Notes: generated by a model not told the origin, from the letters alone. Counted from the first letter of the stretch, positions 29,101-37,858 are shown. The stretch is DNA of 64,000 nt from Streptomyces sp. RKAG293 (GCF_023701745.1 NZ_JAJOZB010000001.1:3912501-3976500); one strand, 5' to 3'. Translations and numbers: made by a program.

Positions 29101-29796
29101 TCAGCTTGCGGGGCCTCCGGAGGGGAAGCTCCCGGCAGCGACCCGGTCCAGCAGCCCGGTACGGGCCGCGAGCGCGGCGGCCTCCAGCCGGGAGCCGACG
29201 CCGAGTTTCATGAGCACCCGCTGCACATGAGTGCGCGCGGTGCTGGGGGCGATGCTCATCCCGGCGGCGATCAGCCGGGTGTCCTCGCCCTCGGCGACCC
29301 GCATCAGGACCTCTATCTCGCGCGGGGTGAGCATCTGCAGCAGCCGGCTGCCCTCGTCGTCGGGCTCCTCCACCGGGTTCAGCAGTTCCGCGAACGCGCT
29401 CTGCAGCAGCTGCGGAGAGACCGCGACCTCACCGGCCCTGGCCTTCACCATCGCCCGCTCGACGCCCTCGATGCGCTCGTCCTGCCGCACATAGCCCGAG
29501 GCGCCGGCCGCGAACGCCGCCGCGATGCCGCGCGGGCTCGGCACCGGCCCGAGAACGACCACGGCCACCGCCGGCCGCTCGCGCTTGACCCGCGAAACGG
29601 TCTCGAACACCCCGGGATCGGCCGGCGACGACGTGCCGATCAGACACACCTCCGGCGACCTGCTCAGTACGAGATCCGCCGCCCCCGCCGCCGGCGAGGC
29701 CGCGGCGAGCACCCGGTGCCCGCGCAGTTTCAGTGCCGAGGCGAGCGCCTCCGCGAGCAGCCGGTGGTCGTCGATGACGACAAGACGTACGCCCAT
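29101..29796 (-). CDS. LuxR-type regulator with degenerate receiver
   Basis: 231 residues. The receiver keeps the acidic pair (VVIDDHR, D9/D10) but the phospho-acceptor position is Gly54 in VCLIGTSSP, and the usual conserved Lys is replaced (GYVRQDE). It should therefore not be activated by ordinary phosphotransfer. The HTH is intact: LTPREIEVLMRVAEG and APSTARTHVQRVLMKLGV. No kinase adjoins. It sits on the other side of galTEK from a second NarL-type regulator. A 14-bp palindrome upstream may be its own operator. Confidence 0.85.
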   Translation of the reverse strand: MGVRLVVIDDHRLLAEALASALKLRGHRVLAAASPAAGAADLVLSRSPEVCLIGTSSPADPGVFETVSRVKRERPAVAVVVLGPVPSPRGIAAAFAAGASGYVRQDERIEGVERAMVKARAGEVAVSPQLLQSAFAELLNPVEEPDDEGSRLLQMLTPREIEVLMRVAEGEDTRLIAAGMSIAPSTARTHVQRVLMKLGVGSRLEAAALAARTGLLDRVAAGSFPSGGPAS

Positions 29797-29827
29797 GTCG
29801 CGCTCCCCTATCCCCCTGAGGACCGAT

Positions 29828-29841
29828 CGGGACCGGTCCCG
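29828..29841. promoter_or_regulatory. 14-bp palindrome upstream of LuxR-type gene
   Basis: CGGGACCGGTCCCG, a perfect palindrome 32-45 bases upstream of the regulator's ATG. Possible autoregulatory site; binding protein not known. Confidence 0.35.
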
Positions 29842-30046
29842 GCGGCTCCACGTCCTGCCCCCACTTGTACGTAGCGCACGGCCCGCCCGTTGTCCCGGCG
29901 GTGACCCACGGCGGGCCCGGGTCTAGCCCCGGAAGCTACACGTTTGTTCGACGCGGCGCGCCCCTTACCGGTAAGAAGCACCCCTCAATTCCGAAATACC
30001 CGTCATTGATGGCCGGTTCACGCCCGGGGCGTCTCATCGTGCACAG

Positions 30047-30088
30047 GACGGGCCCATAACGGGACTGGTGTCTCGTTATGGGCCCGTC
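30047..30088. terminator. Terminator of beta-propeller gene
   Basis: Perfect 15-bp stem GACGGGCCCATAACG / CGTTATGGGCCCGTC with a 12-base loop, 35 bases past the stop of the minus-strand gene. Confidence 0.85.
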
Positions 30089-30122
30089 AGTGCGGTACTG
30101 GGGTTTTACCCCGGCCGGTGGC

Positions 30123-31922
30123 TCAGCTGAAGTCCGCGATCACCAGTGCGGACAGCGAGTCCCGGGCGGAGACGGTGACACCGGTGAGGAAGAAGTGCCC
30201 GTTGTGCAGCCACGTGTAGCGGTACGTGTCCAGGAAGTCGTTCTCGGTCGTCTTCGTGTCGGCGCTGAACACCATGTACGGCGTGTTCTTCTGCGTCGTC
30301 GGGTCCATCGCGTAGAGCCCGCCGGGCTTGTCGTACCCCGACTCCTGGTACGCGATGACCTTGCCGTTCTCGATGCCGACCACGGTCGACTCGCCGGAGA
30401 CGGCCGGCTTGACGGTCCACAGCGGCTTGCCGGTCTTCAGGTCCACGGCCGCGATCTCGTTGGTCTGGCCGTAGGCGGCACCGTCCGCCTTGTGCGACTT
30501 CGTCGGGGTGTAGAGCGTCGTGCCCTGGATGGCGAAGTTGAAGCAGGGGCCCTCACCGGCGATCCGGCAGTGGATCCCGTAGTTGCCCTGGTAGCCGCCG
30601 TTGCCCAACGAGGTGTGGCCGACGAGCTTGCCGCCCTCCAGGTACATGAGGTCGGACATCAGGCTGTTGGTGGCGCCGATGCCGATGACCACCGGGTCGG
30701 TGGACACGATGCTGGAGAGCTCGGTGCCCGCCGAGACCTGCCAGGACCAGGTGGTCTTGTAGGTCGTGGTGTCGACGCCGCGGACGAAGACGTCCTTGCC
30801 GCACTCGACCGAGACGACGAGCTGCTTGCCGCCCGCGTAGCTCTTGTCCTGGCAGTTGGACGACGGGTTGGGCGCCCAGATCTGCGCATGGGTGCTGAGC
30901 TTGTACCCGGCGTAGCCGTGCAGCCAGGAGACCGCCGCGACATCACCGCTGACCGCGACCGTCGAGTAGAGGAAGGTGGAGCTGCTCGAACCCGGTGCGA
31001 TGGGCAGCGGCACCTCCCAGAGCTTGGTGCCCTTGGAGATGTCGACGGCCATCAGCATCTCGCAGTTGGCGCCGAACTGGATCGCGACCCGGTTGTCGGA
31101 GACGTCGTCCGACGCGGGGCAGGACTTGCCGGTGATCGGGATCGACCACTTCTCCGCGCCGCCGCTGAGCGCGTACCCCTTCACGGAGTCCGGCAGCGTC
31201 TTGACGACGGTGTCGCCGCTGAACCAGGTGTTCGGGACCCGGGCCTGGATCTCGTCCACCGGCGGCCGCGTAGCGGTCTTGCTCCAACCCACCTTGGCGT
31301 TGATGACGCCCTGCTGCTTGCCGTCGTTACCGCCGGTGGCGCCGCCGGTGGCACCGGCCGAGGTCTTGTCCGCGATCGGCTTCTTGTCGCCGTCGTCGCC
31401 CTTGGTCAGGAAGTACACGCCACCACCGATGACCAGCACCGCGGCGACCACCGCGGCGACGATCATGACGATCTTGCTGTTGCCGCCGCCCTGACCGCCG
31501 CCCTGCGGCGTGTACACGGTCTGCGGCGGGCCCATCGGCGGCCCCTGGGGCGGACCTTGGGGCGGACCTTGCGGGTTCTGCGGGTAGCCGTACTGCGGCG
31601 GCTGCCCGGGCGGCTGGCCCTGCGACGGGTAGCCGTACTGGGGCTGCTGCGGCTGCTGCGGCGCCGGCTGCGCGTACGGGTTCTGCCCCGGCGGGACCGG
31701 CTGCGCGTACGGATTGTCCGGAACCTGGCCCGGAGGCGGGTTCTGCGGATAGCCGTACTGCGGCGGCTGGCCGGGCGGCGGCGCCTGCGGGCTCACGGCC
31801 GGCTGCGGATAGCCGTACTGCGGCTCCTGCGGCGGCGGAGCCTGCTGGGGAGGCGGAGGCACAGCGCCCTCGGACTTCCCGAAGTTGGGCGGGTTGCCGG
31901 GCGGCGGGGGCGGCTGCGTCAT
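30123..31922 (-). CDS. Membrane-anchored PQQ-like beta-propeller protein
   Basis: 599 residues. Residues 1-145 are Pro/Gln/Gly-rich with repeated PQYGYPQ-type units, then GGGNSKIV leads into one TM helix at about 150-172 (IVMIVAAVVAAVLVIGGGVYF). The rest is extracytoplasmic, with beta-propeller blades of the PQQ-binding-like type (AVDISKGTKLWEVPLP, AVDLKTGKPLWTV, LYAMDPTTQKNTPY). No catalytic residues are recognised; such proteins usually bind partners or assist envelope assembly. GAGGAC precedes the ATG. Stands alone with its own terminator. Confidence 0.85.
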   Translation of the reverse strand: MTQPPPPPGNPPNFGKSEGAVPPPPQQAPPPQEPQYGYPQPAVSPQAPPPGQPPQYGYPQNPPPGQVPDNPYAQPVPPGQNPYAQPAPQQPQQPQYGYPSQGQPPGQPPQYGYPQNPQGPPQGPPQGPPMGPPQTVYTPQGGGQGGGNSKIVMIVAAVVAAVLVIGGGVYFLTKGDDGDKKPIADKTSAGATGGATGGNDGKQQGVINAKVGWSKTATRPPVDEIQARVPNTWFSGDTVVKTLPDSVKGYALSGGAEKWSIPITGKSCPASDDVSDNRVAIQFGANCEMLMAVDISKGTKLWEVPLPIAPGSSSSTFLYSTVAVSGDVAAVSWLHGYAGYKLSTHAQIWAPNPSSNCQDKSYAGGKQLVVSVECGKDVFVRGVDTTTYKTTWSWQVSAGTELSSIVSTDPVVIGIGATNSLMSDLMYLEGGKLVGHTSLGNGGYQGNYGIHCRIAGEGPCFNFAIQGTTLYTPTKSHKADGAAYGQTNEIAAVDLKTGKPLWTVKPAVSGESTVVGIENGKVIAYQESGYDKPGGLYAMDPTTQKNTPYMVFSADTKTTENDFLDTYRYTWLHNGHFFLTGVTVSARDSLSALVIADFS

Positions 31923-32046
31923 CAGCAGGTCCTCATTCAGGCAATACCAGTAAGGGTCAGGTAAGCGGGAGTTCTCTTTGTATCACTGCGTCCCGGCCGC
32001 CCCACGCGCCGGTCCTCGACCGTTACGCGCCCGCTACAAGCCCCAC

Positions 32047-32072
32047 ACGCCGGGGCGCGCACGCCCCGGCGT
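32047..32072. terminator. Terminator of ABC-F gene
   Basis: Perfect 11-bp stem ACGCCGGGGCG / CGCCCCGGCGT with a four-base loop, 32 bases downstream of the ABC-F stop (minus strand). Confidence 0.8.
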
Positions 32073-32103
32073 CGACGGCTCGCGCCGTCCTATTTGTGCC
32101 GTC

Positions 32104-33909
32104 CTACTCGTCGTCCGCCAGCTCCAGCCAGCGCATTTCCAGCTCGTCGCGCTCGTCGCGCAGCGCGCGCAGTTGCGTGTCCAGCTTGGCGACGAGGTCG
32201 AAGTCCGTCGAGTTGTCCGCGATCTGCGCGTGCGCCTTGGCCTCTTCCTGGCCGATGCGGTCGAGCCGGCGCTCGACCTTCTGCAGCTCCTTCTTCGCCG
32301 CCCGCTCGTCCCGGGACCCGGCGGCTCCCGCCGCCTTGCCCTTCGCCGCGACCGGCGCGGGCGCCGAGTCCGCCGCGATACGGCGGCGGCGCTCCAGGTA
32401 CTCGTCGACCCCGCGCGGCAGCATCCGCAGCGTCGAGTCGCCGAGCAGCGCCCAGACGTTGTCGGTGGTGCGCTCCAGGAAGAACCGGTCGTGGCTGATG
32501 ACCACCATCGAGCCGGGCCATCCGTCGAGGACGTCCTCCAGCTGCGTCAGCGTCTCGATGTCGAGGTCGTTGGTCGGTTCGTCGAGGAACAGCACGTTCG
32601 GCTCGTCCATCAGCAGCCGCAGGATCTGCAGCCGGCGCCGTTCACCACCCGACAGGTCACCGACCGGCGTCCACTGCTTCTCCTTCGAGAAGCCGAACTG
32701 CTCGCACAGCTGGCCCGCCGTCATCTCCTTGCCCTTGCCGAGGTCCACGCGCTGCCGCACGCTCTCCACGGCCTGCAGCACCCGCCACGTCGGGTCGACC
32801 TCGCTGACCTCCTGCGACAGGTACGCGAGCTTCACCGTCTTGCCGACGACGATCTTCCCGGCCGGCGGCTGGTCGTCGCCGTGCGAGTACGCGGCCTCCG
32901 CCAGCGCCCGCAGCAGCGACGTCTTGCCCGCGCCGTTCACCCCGACCAGACCGATCCGGTCGCCCGGACCCAGCTGCCACGTCAGGTGCTTGAGCAGCAC
33001 CTTGTCGCCGCCCTGGATCGTCACGTCCTCCAGCTCGAAGACGGTCTTGCCGAGCCGCGAGTTGGCGAACTTCATCAGCTCGGCGCTGTCGCGCGGCGGC
33101 GGCACGTCCGCGATCAGCTCGTTCGCTGCCTCGATGCGGTAGCGCGGCTTGCTCGTCCGCGCCGGGGCGCCGCGGCGCAGCCACGCCAGCTCCTTGCGCA
33201 TGAGGTTCTGCCGCTTGCCCTCCTCGGTGGCCGCCCGCCGGTCGCGCTCGGCCCGCGCGAAGACGTAGTCGCTGTAGCCGCCCTCGTACTCGTGCACGTC
33301 ACCGCGCTGCACGTCCCACATCCGGGTGCAGACCTGGTCCAGGAACCACCGGTCGTGAGTGACGCAGACCAGCGCGGAGCGCCGGGTCTGGAGGTGCTGG
33401 GCCAGCCAGGCGATGCCCTCGACGTCGAGGTGGTTGGTCGGCTCGTCGAGCACGACCAGGTCCTGCTCGTCGATCAGCAGCTTCGCCAGCGCGATCCTGC
33501 GCCGCTCACCACCGGACAGCGGCCCGATCACCGTGTCCAGCCCTTGCGGGAACCCCGGCAGGTCCAGCCCGCCGAACAGCCCGGTCAGCACATCGCGGAT
33601 CTTCGCGTCCCCGAGCCACTCGTGGTCCGCCTTGTCCCCGACCACCTCGTGCCGGACGGTCGCCTTCGGATCCAGGCTGTCGTGCTGCGTCAGCACCCCG
33701 AGCCGCAGCCCGCCCACATGCGTGACCCGCCCGGTGTCCGGCTCCTCCAGCTGCGCGAGCATCCGGATCAGGGTCGTCTTCCCGTCACCATTACGGCCGA
33801 CGACCCCGATACGGTCGCCCTCCGAAACGCCGAGGGAAACACCGTCGAGCAGCGCCCGGGTGCCGTAGACCTTTCCTACGGCCTCGACGTTGACGAGGTT
33901 GACGGCCAC
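32104..33909 (-). CDS. ABC-F family ATPase (Uup-like)
   Basis: 601-residue soluble tandem ABC ATPase of the ribosome-acting ABC-F class; no membrane segments. First domain: Walker A GRNGDGKTT, signature LSGGERRR, VVLDEPTNHLD. Second domain: GVNGAGKTS, LSGGERRR, LFLDEPTNDLD. The C-terminus is a charged coiled coil (KKELQKVERRLDRIGQEEAK) like the Uup CTD. The GTG at 33909 is chosen for GGAG five bases upstream. ABC-F members relieve ribosome stalls or give antibiotic protection; a housekeeping role is more likely here. Confidence 0.92.
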   Translation of the reverse strand: MAVNLVNVEAVGKVYGTRALLDGVSLGVSEGDRIGVVGRNGDGKTTLIRMLAQLEEPDTGRVTHVGGLRLGVLTQHDSLDPKATVRHEVVGDKADHEWLGDAKIRDVLTGLFGGLDLPGFPQGLDTVIGPLSGGERRRIALAKLLIDEQDLVVLDEPTNHLDVEGIAWLAQHLQTRRSALVCVTHDRWFLDQVCTRMWDVQRGDVHEYEGGYSDYVFARAERDRRAATEEGKRQNLMRKELAWLRRGAPARTSKPRYRIEAANELIADVPPPRDSAELMKFANSRLGKTVFELEDVTIQGGDKVLLKHLTWQLGPGDRIGLVGVNGAGKTSLLRALAEAAYSHGDDQPPAGKIVVGKTVKLAYLSQEVSEVDPTWRVLQAVESVRQRVDLGKGKEMTAGQLCEQFGFSKEKQWTPVGDLSGGERRRLQILRLLMDEPNVLFLDEPTNDLDIETLTQLEDVLDGWPGSMVVISHDRFFLERTTDNVWALLGDSTLRMLPRGVDEYLERRRRIAADSAPAPVAAKGKAAGAAGSRDERAAKKELQKVERRLDRIGQEEAKAHAQIADNSTDFDLVAKLDTQLRALRDERDELEMRWLELADDE

Positions 33910-34192
33910 TTTTACTCCATGCTGGTGCGGAACGATCGATCTCCCAGGGTAGTCGCCACCACCGACCACCCCCTCCGCCCGCATCCCTTGCCGGTGGCGC
34001 CACACAGCGTGCGTTCGCGGTCACCCGGTGTGGCAATCCGCAGGCGGGAGCGGGCCACCGCCCGGCCCCCGTTCCCAGCCGCGGCACCGAAGTCGATCGA
34101 GCAAGGTCGCGCAAGTTCGTGTCGCGCGCGGGTGGGCGCGGTGCAAGCTCGTTGGCAGCGGACCCTCATCCGGCTCGACAGCGGAGGACACC
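33910..34192. other. Intergenic region, 283 bp
   Basis: Divergent gap between the ABC-F gene and the small 34193 gene. Should hold both promoters. No hairpin or operator stands out. Confidence 0.4.
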
Positions 34193-34420
34193 ATGGCGTT
34201 ACACCTGCTCGGCAAGGACCCGGAGAGCAAGTCCGGCGGCTCTCCCACCGTGTATCTCGATGACGAGACCGACAACTACCTGGTCCAGGGGTGGAAGGTG
34301 CTGGACCGGGAACGGCTGTCGGAACTGGACCTCCCCGCCCACGAGACCGTCGTCGAGATCCCGCGGCGGATGGTCCAGTTCTTCCTGGAGGTGAAGAGTG
34401 ACGAAGCCCCCAACGTTTGA
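34193..34420 (+). CDS. Small conserved hypothetical, partner of DUF6879 gene
   Basis: 75-residue acidic protein (MALHLLGKDPESKSGGSPT, then VYLDDETDNYLVQGWKV and IPRRMVQFFLEVKS). GGAGG stands five bases before the ATG. Small proteins of this form are commonly found directly before DUF6879 genes in Streptomyces, often near XRE/DUF397 sets; the next gene overlaps it by 23 bases. Function is unknown. Confidence 0.75.
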   Translation: MALHLLGKDPESKSGGSPTVYLDDETDNYLVQGWKVLDRERLSELDLPAHETVVEIPRRMVQFFLEVKSDEAPNV

Positions 34421-34921
34421 GGAACTGCTCGCCTCGGCACGTCACTCGGCCGTGCATCTGGGATGCGCGACGGCTACATGACGTCGGACCCGGCCTATAT
34501 CGCCTGGCAGAGCGGGGTTCGCAACGCGGATCAGGACAACGATCCCGAGTTCCGGGACTGGCTCACGTGGGTGCGGGAAGCAACGGATCGCGGCGTGGTG
34601 AACCGCCGAGCACGGGTCTTCTCCGTCCCGGAGTCGGACTACATCAAGTTCGAGCACCATGTCTCGGACGCGAACGTGAAGGCCGGCGAACAGATTCGCT
34701 GGCTCCCCCGCCGGCAAGCGACGGACATCGCCTTCCCCGGCAACGACTTCTGGGTGTTCGACAACGAGCTGGTCCTCGTCCTGCACTTCACCGGCGACGG
34801 TGAGAGCCCAGAGGACTGGATGGAACTGACGACCGACCCGACGATCCTCAACCTCTGCGAAAGCTCGTTCGAGGCGGTGTGGGAACGGGCAATCCCGCAC
34901 GAGGAGTACCGGATCATCTGA
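34398..34921 (+). pseudogene. DUF6879 family gene, frameshifted near 5' end
   Basis: The GTG at 34398 begins MTKPPTFEELLASARHSAVHL, the usual DUF6879 start, then the frame runs out at a TGA within a few codons. The rest of the family sequence (MRDGYMTSD, ARGVVNRRARVFS-like NRRARVFSVPE, IRWLPRRQATDIAFPGNDFWVFD, FEAVWERAIPHEEY) continues in another frame from 34463. The break lies at CTGGGATG near 34456-34463, where the family would read His-Leu-Glu-Met; one missing base in the Glu codon explains it. The ATG at 34463 could still yield a 152-residue product. A sequencing error is possible. Confidence 0.8.
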
Positions 34922-34934
34922 TCCGAACGCTCCC

Positions 34935-35078
34935 GTGGCGACTTCTCCTTCCTCAGCCGTCCTCGATGCCCGGAGGGCTCTCGGGCGACGCCTTCGAGAG
35001 ATCCGCAGACCGACCGGCCTGACGGCGCGGGCGCTCGCCGCCCGCGCCGGTTGGAGTGAGTCGAAGGCGTCGCGCACT
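34935..35078 (+). pseudogene. XRE helix-turn-helix remnant
   Basis: The GTG at 34935 encodes about 48 residues matching the N-terminus of XRE/DUF5753 regulators (DARRALGRRLREIRR, LTARALAARAGWSESKASR). Family members continue with an Arg-Ile-Glu segment and a DUF5753 domain; here sequence switches abruptly to methyltransferase motif I in a different frame at about 35078. Best explained by a deletion that joined two genes. Confidence 0.7.
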
Positions 35079-35926
35079 GGAGGTGGGCACCGGCACGGGC
35101 TACAACGCCGCATGGCTCACTCATCGGCTCGGCGGCCGGCTGGTGACCTCGGTCGAAATGGACGAGGGCGTGGCGGCGGAAGCACGGAAGAACCTCCGCC
35201 GGGCGGGCCTGGCTCCCCGGCTGATCCTCGGGGACGGGCTCGCCGGGGTGCCGGCCCACGCCCCCTTCGACCGGCTGATCTCCACCTGCTGCGTCCAGGA
35301 GATCCCGGGGGCCTGGGTCGAACAGACCCCTGAAGGCCGGATCGTCACCCCTTGGGGAAACGGCTGCTTCTCCGCCTCCTTCGCGGTACTCGACGTATCG
35401 CGCGGAGTGGCCACCGGCCGCTTCTCGGGATATCCGGCCTTCAGGTGGGCTCGACAGCAGCGTCCCGGCTACGGATACCTCGTGGACTACCTCCACCACG
35501 ACGACGAGGGCGCCAAGAGCCGAACGACGGTGCACCCGGAGTCCGTCCGGAACGACACGGACGCCCGCTTCGCCGTCGCCGTCCAGGGTGTCCGGCCTAT
35601 GGTCGATGCTGTGCGCCGCCGACGACGGCAGCGACGAGTCGACCTTGTGGCTGCTGGCCGACGACCGGCGATCGTGGGCCCCCGTCGACTACGTCCCGGG
35701 TGCAACGTCGTTCGAGGTGGACCAGTACGGCCCCCGCCACCTCTGGGACGAGGTCCGAACCGCCTACGCCTGGTGGTCGGAGCACGGTCGGCCCGAGCGC
35801 GACGCATTCGGCCTCACCGTGACGGAGGCCGGCGGCCAGCAGGTCTGGCTACGCACGCCGAAGTGCCGGTCCCCACCGTCCGCTGACTACATCCCCGGGG
35901 CGCCGCCGGGGCCGCCTGCGAGGTGA
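35079..35926 (+). pseudogene. PCMT-like methyltransferase remnant, 5'-truncated and frameshifted
   Basis: Begins directly at SAM motif I (ALEVGTGTGYNAAWLTHRL), so the first hundred or so residues of the protein-isoaspartate-methyltransferase-like family are gone. Continues with SVEMDEGVAAEARKNL, FDRLISTCCVQEIPGAW and RIVTPWGNGCFSASF, then shifts frame between about 35585 and 35610; the C-terminal part (SMLCAADDGSDESTLWLLADD, YGPRHLWDEVRTAYAWW, LTVTEAGGQQVWL) is in another frame. Such methyltransferases occur with ATP-grasp or FxLD peptide-maturation sets; none remains. Non-functional. Confidence 0.75.
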
Positions 35927-36108
35927 TCGAGCGCTCCGGCCCTCACTCCGTGCAGGAACGCGCGGAGCGCGGCGGGGGTGGTGCGGACGGTCACGTCGGG
36001 ATCGTCGCTTTCGCGGAGGCGGACGGTTCCGTCGGAGGTGCGGGATATGTGGACGCAGTTCGCGGACTCCGGGCAGAAGGATGACTTCTGCCACTTCAAT
36101 GCGGACAT
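35887..36108 (-). CDS. DUF397 domain protein
   Basis: 73 residues, with the DUF397 hallmark LKWQKSSFCPESANCVHIS and a VRLRESDDPDVTV strand, then a TTPAALRAFLHGVR helix. DUF397 proteins are small partners of XRE/DUF5753 regulators in actinobacteria (WhiJ-type loci, Scr1/Scr2). The start is 11 bases after the XRE gene stop, so they form an operon. Its 3' end overlaps the decayed methyltransferase. The C-terminus is longer than typical and Gly-rich. Confidence 0.88.
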   Translation of the reverse strand: MSALKWQKSSFCPESANCVHISRTSDGTVRLRESDDPDVTVRTTPAALRAFLHGVRAGALDHLAGGPGGAPGM

Positions 36109-36119
36109 TTAGCCACCTC

Positions 36120-36971
36120 TCAGATGCTCTGGGCGATGTTGTGGATCAGATCCCGCGACTTCTCCGGCGTGAGCGAACCGCTGTCCATGCGGTCCAGCAC
36201 CGAGCGGTATTTGGCCAGCTGCGCTTCGGCATCAAGGAACTCGCAACCATGTGCGGTGTCCAGAACCACTGTGTCCAGCTTCGGCACAGGTCCCTCGACG
36301 TACGTGAAGGACTGGCCGGAGGAGACACAGGCCCACGAACCAAACGGGATCACCTGAACGACCACGTTCTCGTGCTCGCTCATCTCGATGAGGTGCTGTA
36401 GCTGCCGCCGCGCGATATCCCGGCCGCCCACTCCCATCCGTAGGGCGGCCTCATGCACGATCGTGGCGTACGGCGTCGGTGGATCACTGAACAGGATCGC
36501 CTGCCGCTTCAAGCGGTAGGAGAGCCGGTGCTCCACTTCATGTGGACGGAGTGGTGGGACGCACTCCAGGAGACCGGCGCGGATGTGATCCAACGCCTGC
36601 AACAGTCCCGGGATGTGGATCACTACGGCGACGCGGATCGCCGTCGCGTGATGTTCCAGCTCCGCTAGGTCGAGCTGCCCAGCAGGAAGCAGCTCGCGAT
36701 ACTCCTCCCACCAGCCCCGTTTCCGGTCGCCGGTCATGCCCACGAGCGCATCGACAAGGTCTGGATCAAAACATTCGTAGTTCCTGGCCAGAGCATGCAC
36801 CCGTTCGGCGCTCGGGCCGAAGCGCGCCGCTTCGATATTGCTGATCTGCGCCGAGTTGACGCGTAGAAGTCGAGCCGCTTCCGCAGTGGAGAGACCCGCG
36901 CGCTCCCGGAGTTTCCGCAGTTCCGCGCCCAGACGCAGTTGGCGCCCGGTCGGATTGCTCCTCATCGGCAC
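36120..36971 (-). CDS. XRE-family regulator with DUF5753 (WhiJ-type)
   Basis: 283 residues. The HTH (LGAELRKLRERAGLSTAEAA, VNSAQISNIEAARFGPSAER) is followed by the DUF5753 domain (IHIPGLLQALDHIRAGL, LKRQAILFSDPPTPYATIV, EHENVVVQVIPFG). The GTG at 36971 is chosen for AGGAG eight bases upstream. Together with DUF397 and the divergent ATPase gene this is a complete WhiJ/AbaA-like set; related loci affect sporulation and antibiotic production. It may act as a Scr1-like antitoxin or repressor of DUF397. Confidence 0.9.
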   Translation of the reverse strand: MPMRSNPTGRQLRLGAELRKLRERAGLSTAEAARLLRVNSAQISNIEAARFGPSAERVHALARNYECFDPDLVDALVGMTGDRKRGWWEEYRELLPAGQLDLAELEHHATAIRVAVVIHIPGLLQALDHIRAGLLECVPPLRPHEVEHRLSYRLKRQAILFSDPPTPYATIVHEAALRMGVGGRDIARRQLQHLIEMSEHENVVVQVIPFGSWACVSSGQSFTYVEGPVPKLDTVVLDTAHGCEFLDAEAQLAKYRSVLDRMDSGSLTPEKSRDLIHNIAQSI

Positions 36972-37012
36972 GTGCCGTGCTCCTCGCTCGTGGTGGGCGG
37001 GCAGGCATCACT

Positions 37013-37024
37013 CGTACGCGTACG
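37013..37024. promoter_or_regulatory. 12-bp palindrome in XRE/ATPase intergenic region
   Basis: CGTACGCGTACG, perfect, 42-53 bases upstream of the XRE gene and in the region shared with the divergent ATPase gene. Candidate operator of the WhiJ-type regulator. Confidence 0.4.
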
Positions 37025-37173
37025 CCTTCAATGATTCTGCCCGAAGCGCTGAAATCTTTTCGCCATAACCTCTACCGTATGAGGCAGACACTCTGCGTCA
37101 CCGGAAGTGCACCGCCTGCACGGCGACAACGCCACCGAGCGACGATCCCACTCCCTCTCCGAAGGAGATCCGC

Positions 37174-37623
37174 ATGGACAACGTAGCGGCGAACGCGCCG
37201 GGTTCAGACGAGTTCTGGACGTACACCCTCCAACTCCCGCACGACGGCAGAGCCGTCCGCGTCGCGCGGTCAACGGTGCGAACCGTGCTGCAGACATACG
37301 GGATGGCGCAGGTCAGCGACGTGGCCGAGCTACTGGCGAGCGAGTTGGTGACCAACTCGCTGCTGTACTCCGACGGGCCGTCGTGGATCCGGGTGAGCAA
37401 TCCGCGCACGACGCACGTACGGGTGGGTGTGTGGGACACCAACCCGACGATTCCGCCGCCGTTTCGCGGCGCGCCGCACCCGCCCGGGCCGCCCGAGTGC
37501 GCCGAGCGGGGGCGCGGGCTGTTGCTCGTGCGGGAGTGCGCGGACCGGTGGGGTGGGTACGCGCTCGGCGAGGAAGTGTTCGGGATGTGCGGGAAGTTGC
37601 TGTGGTTCGAGTTGGCCGCCTGA
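37174..37623 (+). CDS. RsbW/AbaA-like ATP-binding protein
   Basis: 149-residue GHKL ATPase of the anti-sigma/HATPase_c_2 class. N-box LLASELVTNSLLYS (Glu57, Asn61) and the G-box RGRGLLLVRECADRWG are present. AAGGAG precedes the ATG by eight bases. Proteins of this class accompany WhiJ-type XRE/DUF397 genes; whether it binds a sigma factor or a STAS partner is unknown, though a STAS gene lies 600 bases downstream. Confidence 0.88.
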   Translation: MDNVAANAPGSDEFWTYTLQLPHDGRAVRVARSTVRTVLQTYGMAQVSDVAELLASELVTNSLLYSDGPSWIRVSNPRTTHVRVGVWDTNPTIPPPFRGAPHPPGPPECAERGRGLLLVRECADRWGGYALGEEVFGMCGKLLWFELAA

Positions 37624-37838
37624 TGGCGGAACCCGGCGATCCGCTCGTCCAGGCGGCCCTGCGGGTGACCGTCAGCGGGCTGGATCTGGCGGCGGCCGAA
37701 CGGTTCGACCGGGAGCTGATCGCCGCGCGGCGGGAGGCCGAACGGACCGGCAGTGCCGCACCGTTGGAATCCTTCCGGTACCGGTGGCGGGTGTTCATCG
37801 CCCTGCGGCGCAACCTCGACGATGCGGGTGGCACCTGA
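37623..37838 (+). CDS. Small protein resembling DUF6247
   Basis: 71 residues, mainly helical: VSGLDLAAAERFDRELIAAR, then REAERTGSAAPLESFRYRW. The Ala/Glu-rich helix and T-G-x-x-A-P-L segment resemble DUF6247 proteins, which are antitoxin-like partners. The ATG shares its A with the preceding TGA, so it is coupled to the ATPase gene. Confidence 0.65.
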   Translation: MAEPGDPLVQAALRVTVSGLDLAAAERFDRELIAARREAERTGSAAPLESFRYRWRVFIALRRNLDDAGGT

Positions 37839-37858
37839 CGCCGGCTAGAACTCGTGGC

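Larger units (their letters stand above)
29797..30122. other. Intergenic region, 326 bp
   Basis: Between the degenerate-receiver regulator and the beta-propeller gene, both on the minus strand. Contains the palindrome at 29828-29841 and the terminator at 30047-30088. No gene found. Confidence 0.6.

Noticed and set aside
31540..31880. Periodic repeats considered as a CRISPR array or VNTR
   Set aside because: They encode PQYGYPQ-type protein repeats in the beta-propeller protein; unit lengths vary and there are no unique spacers.
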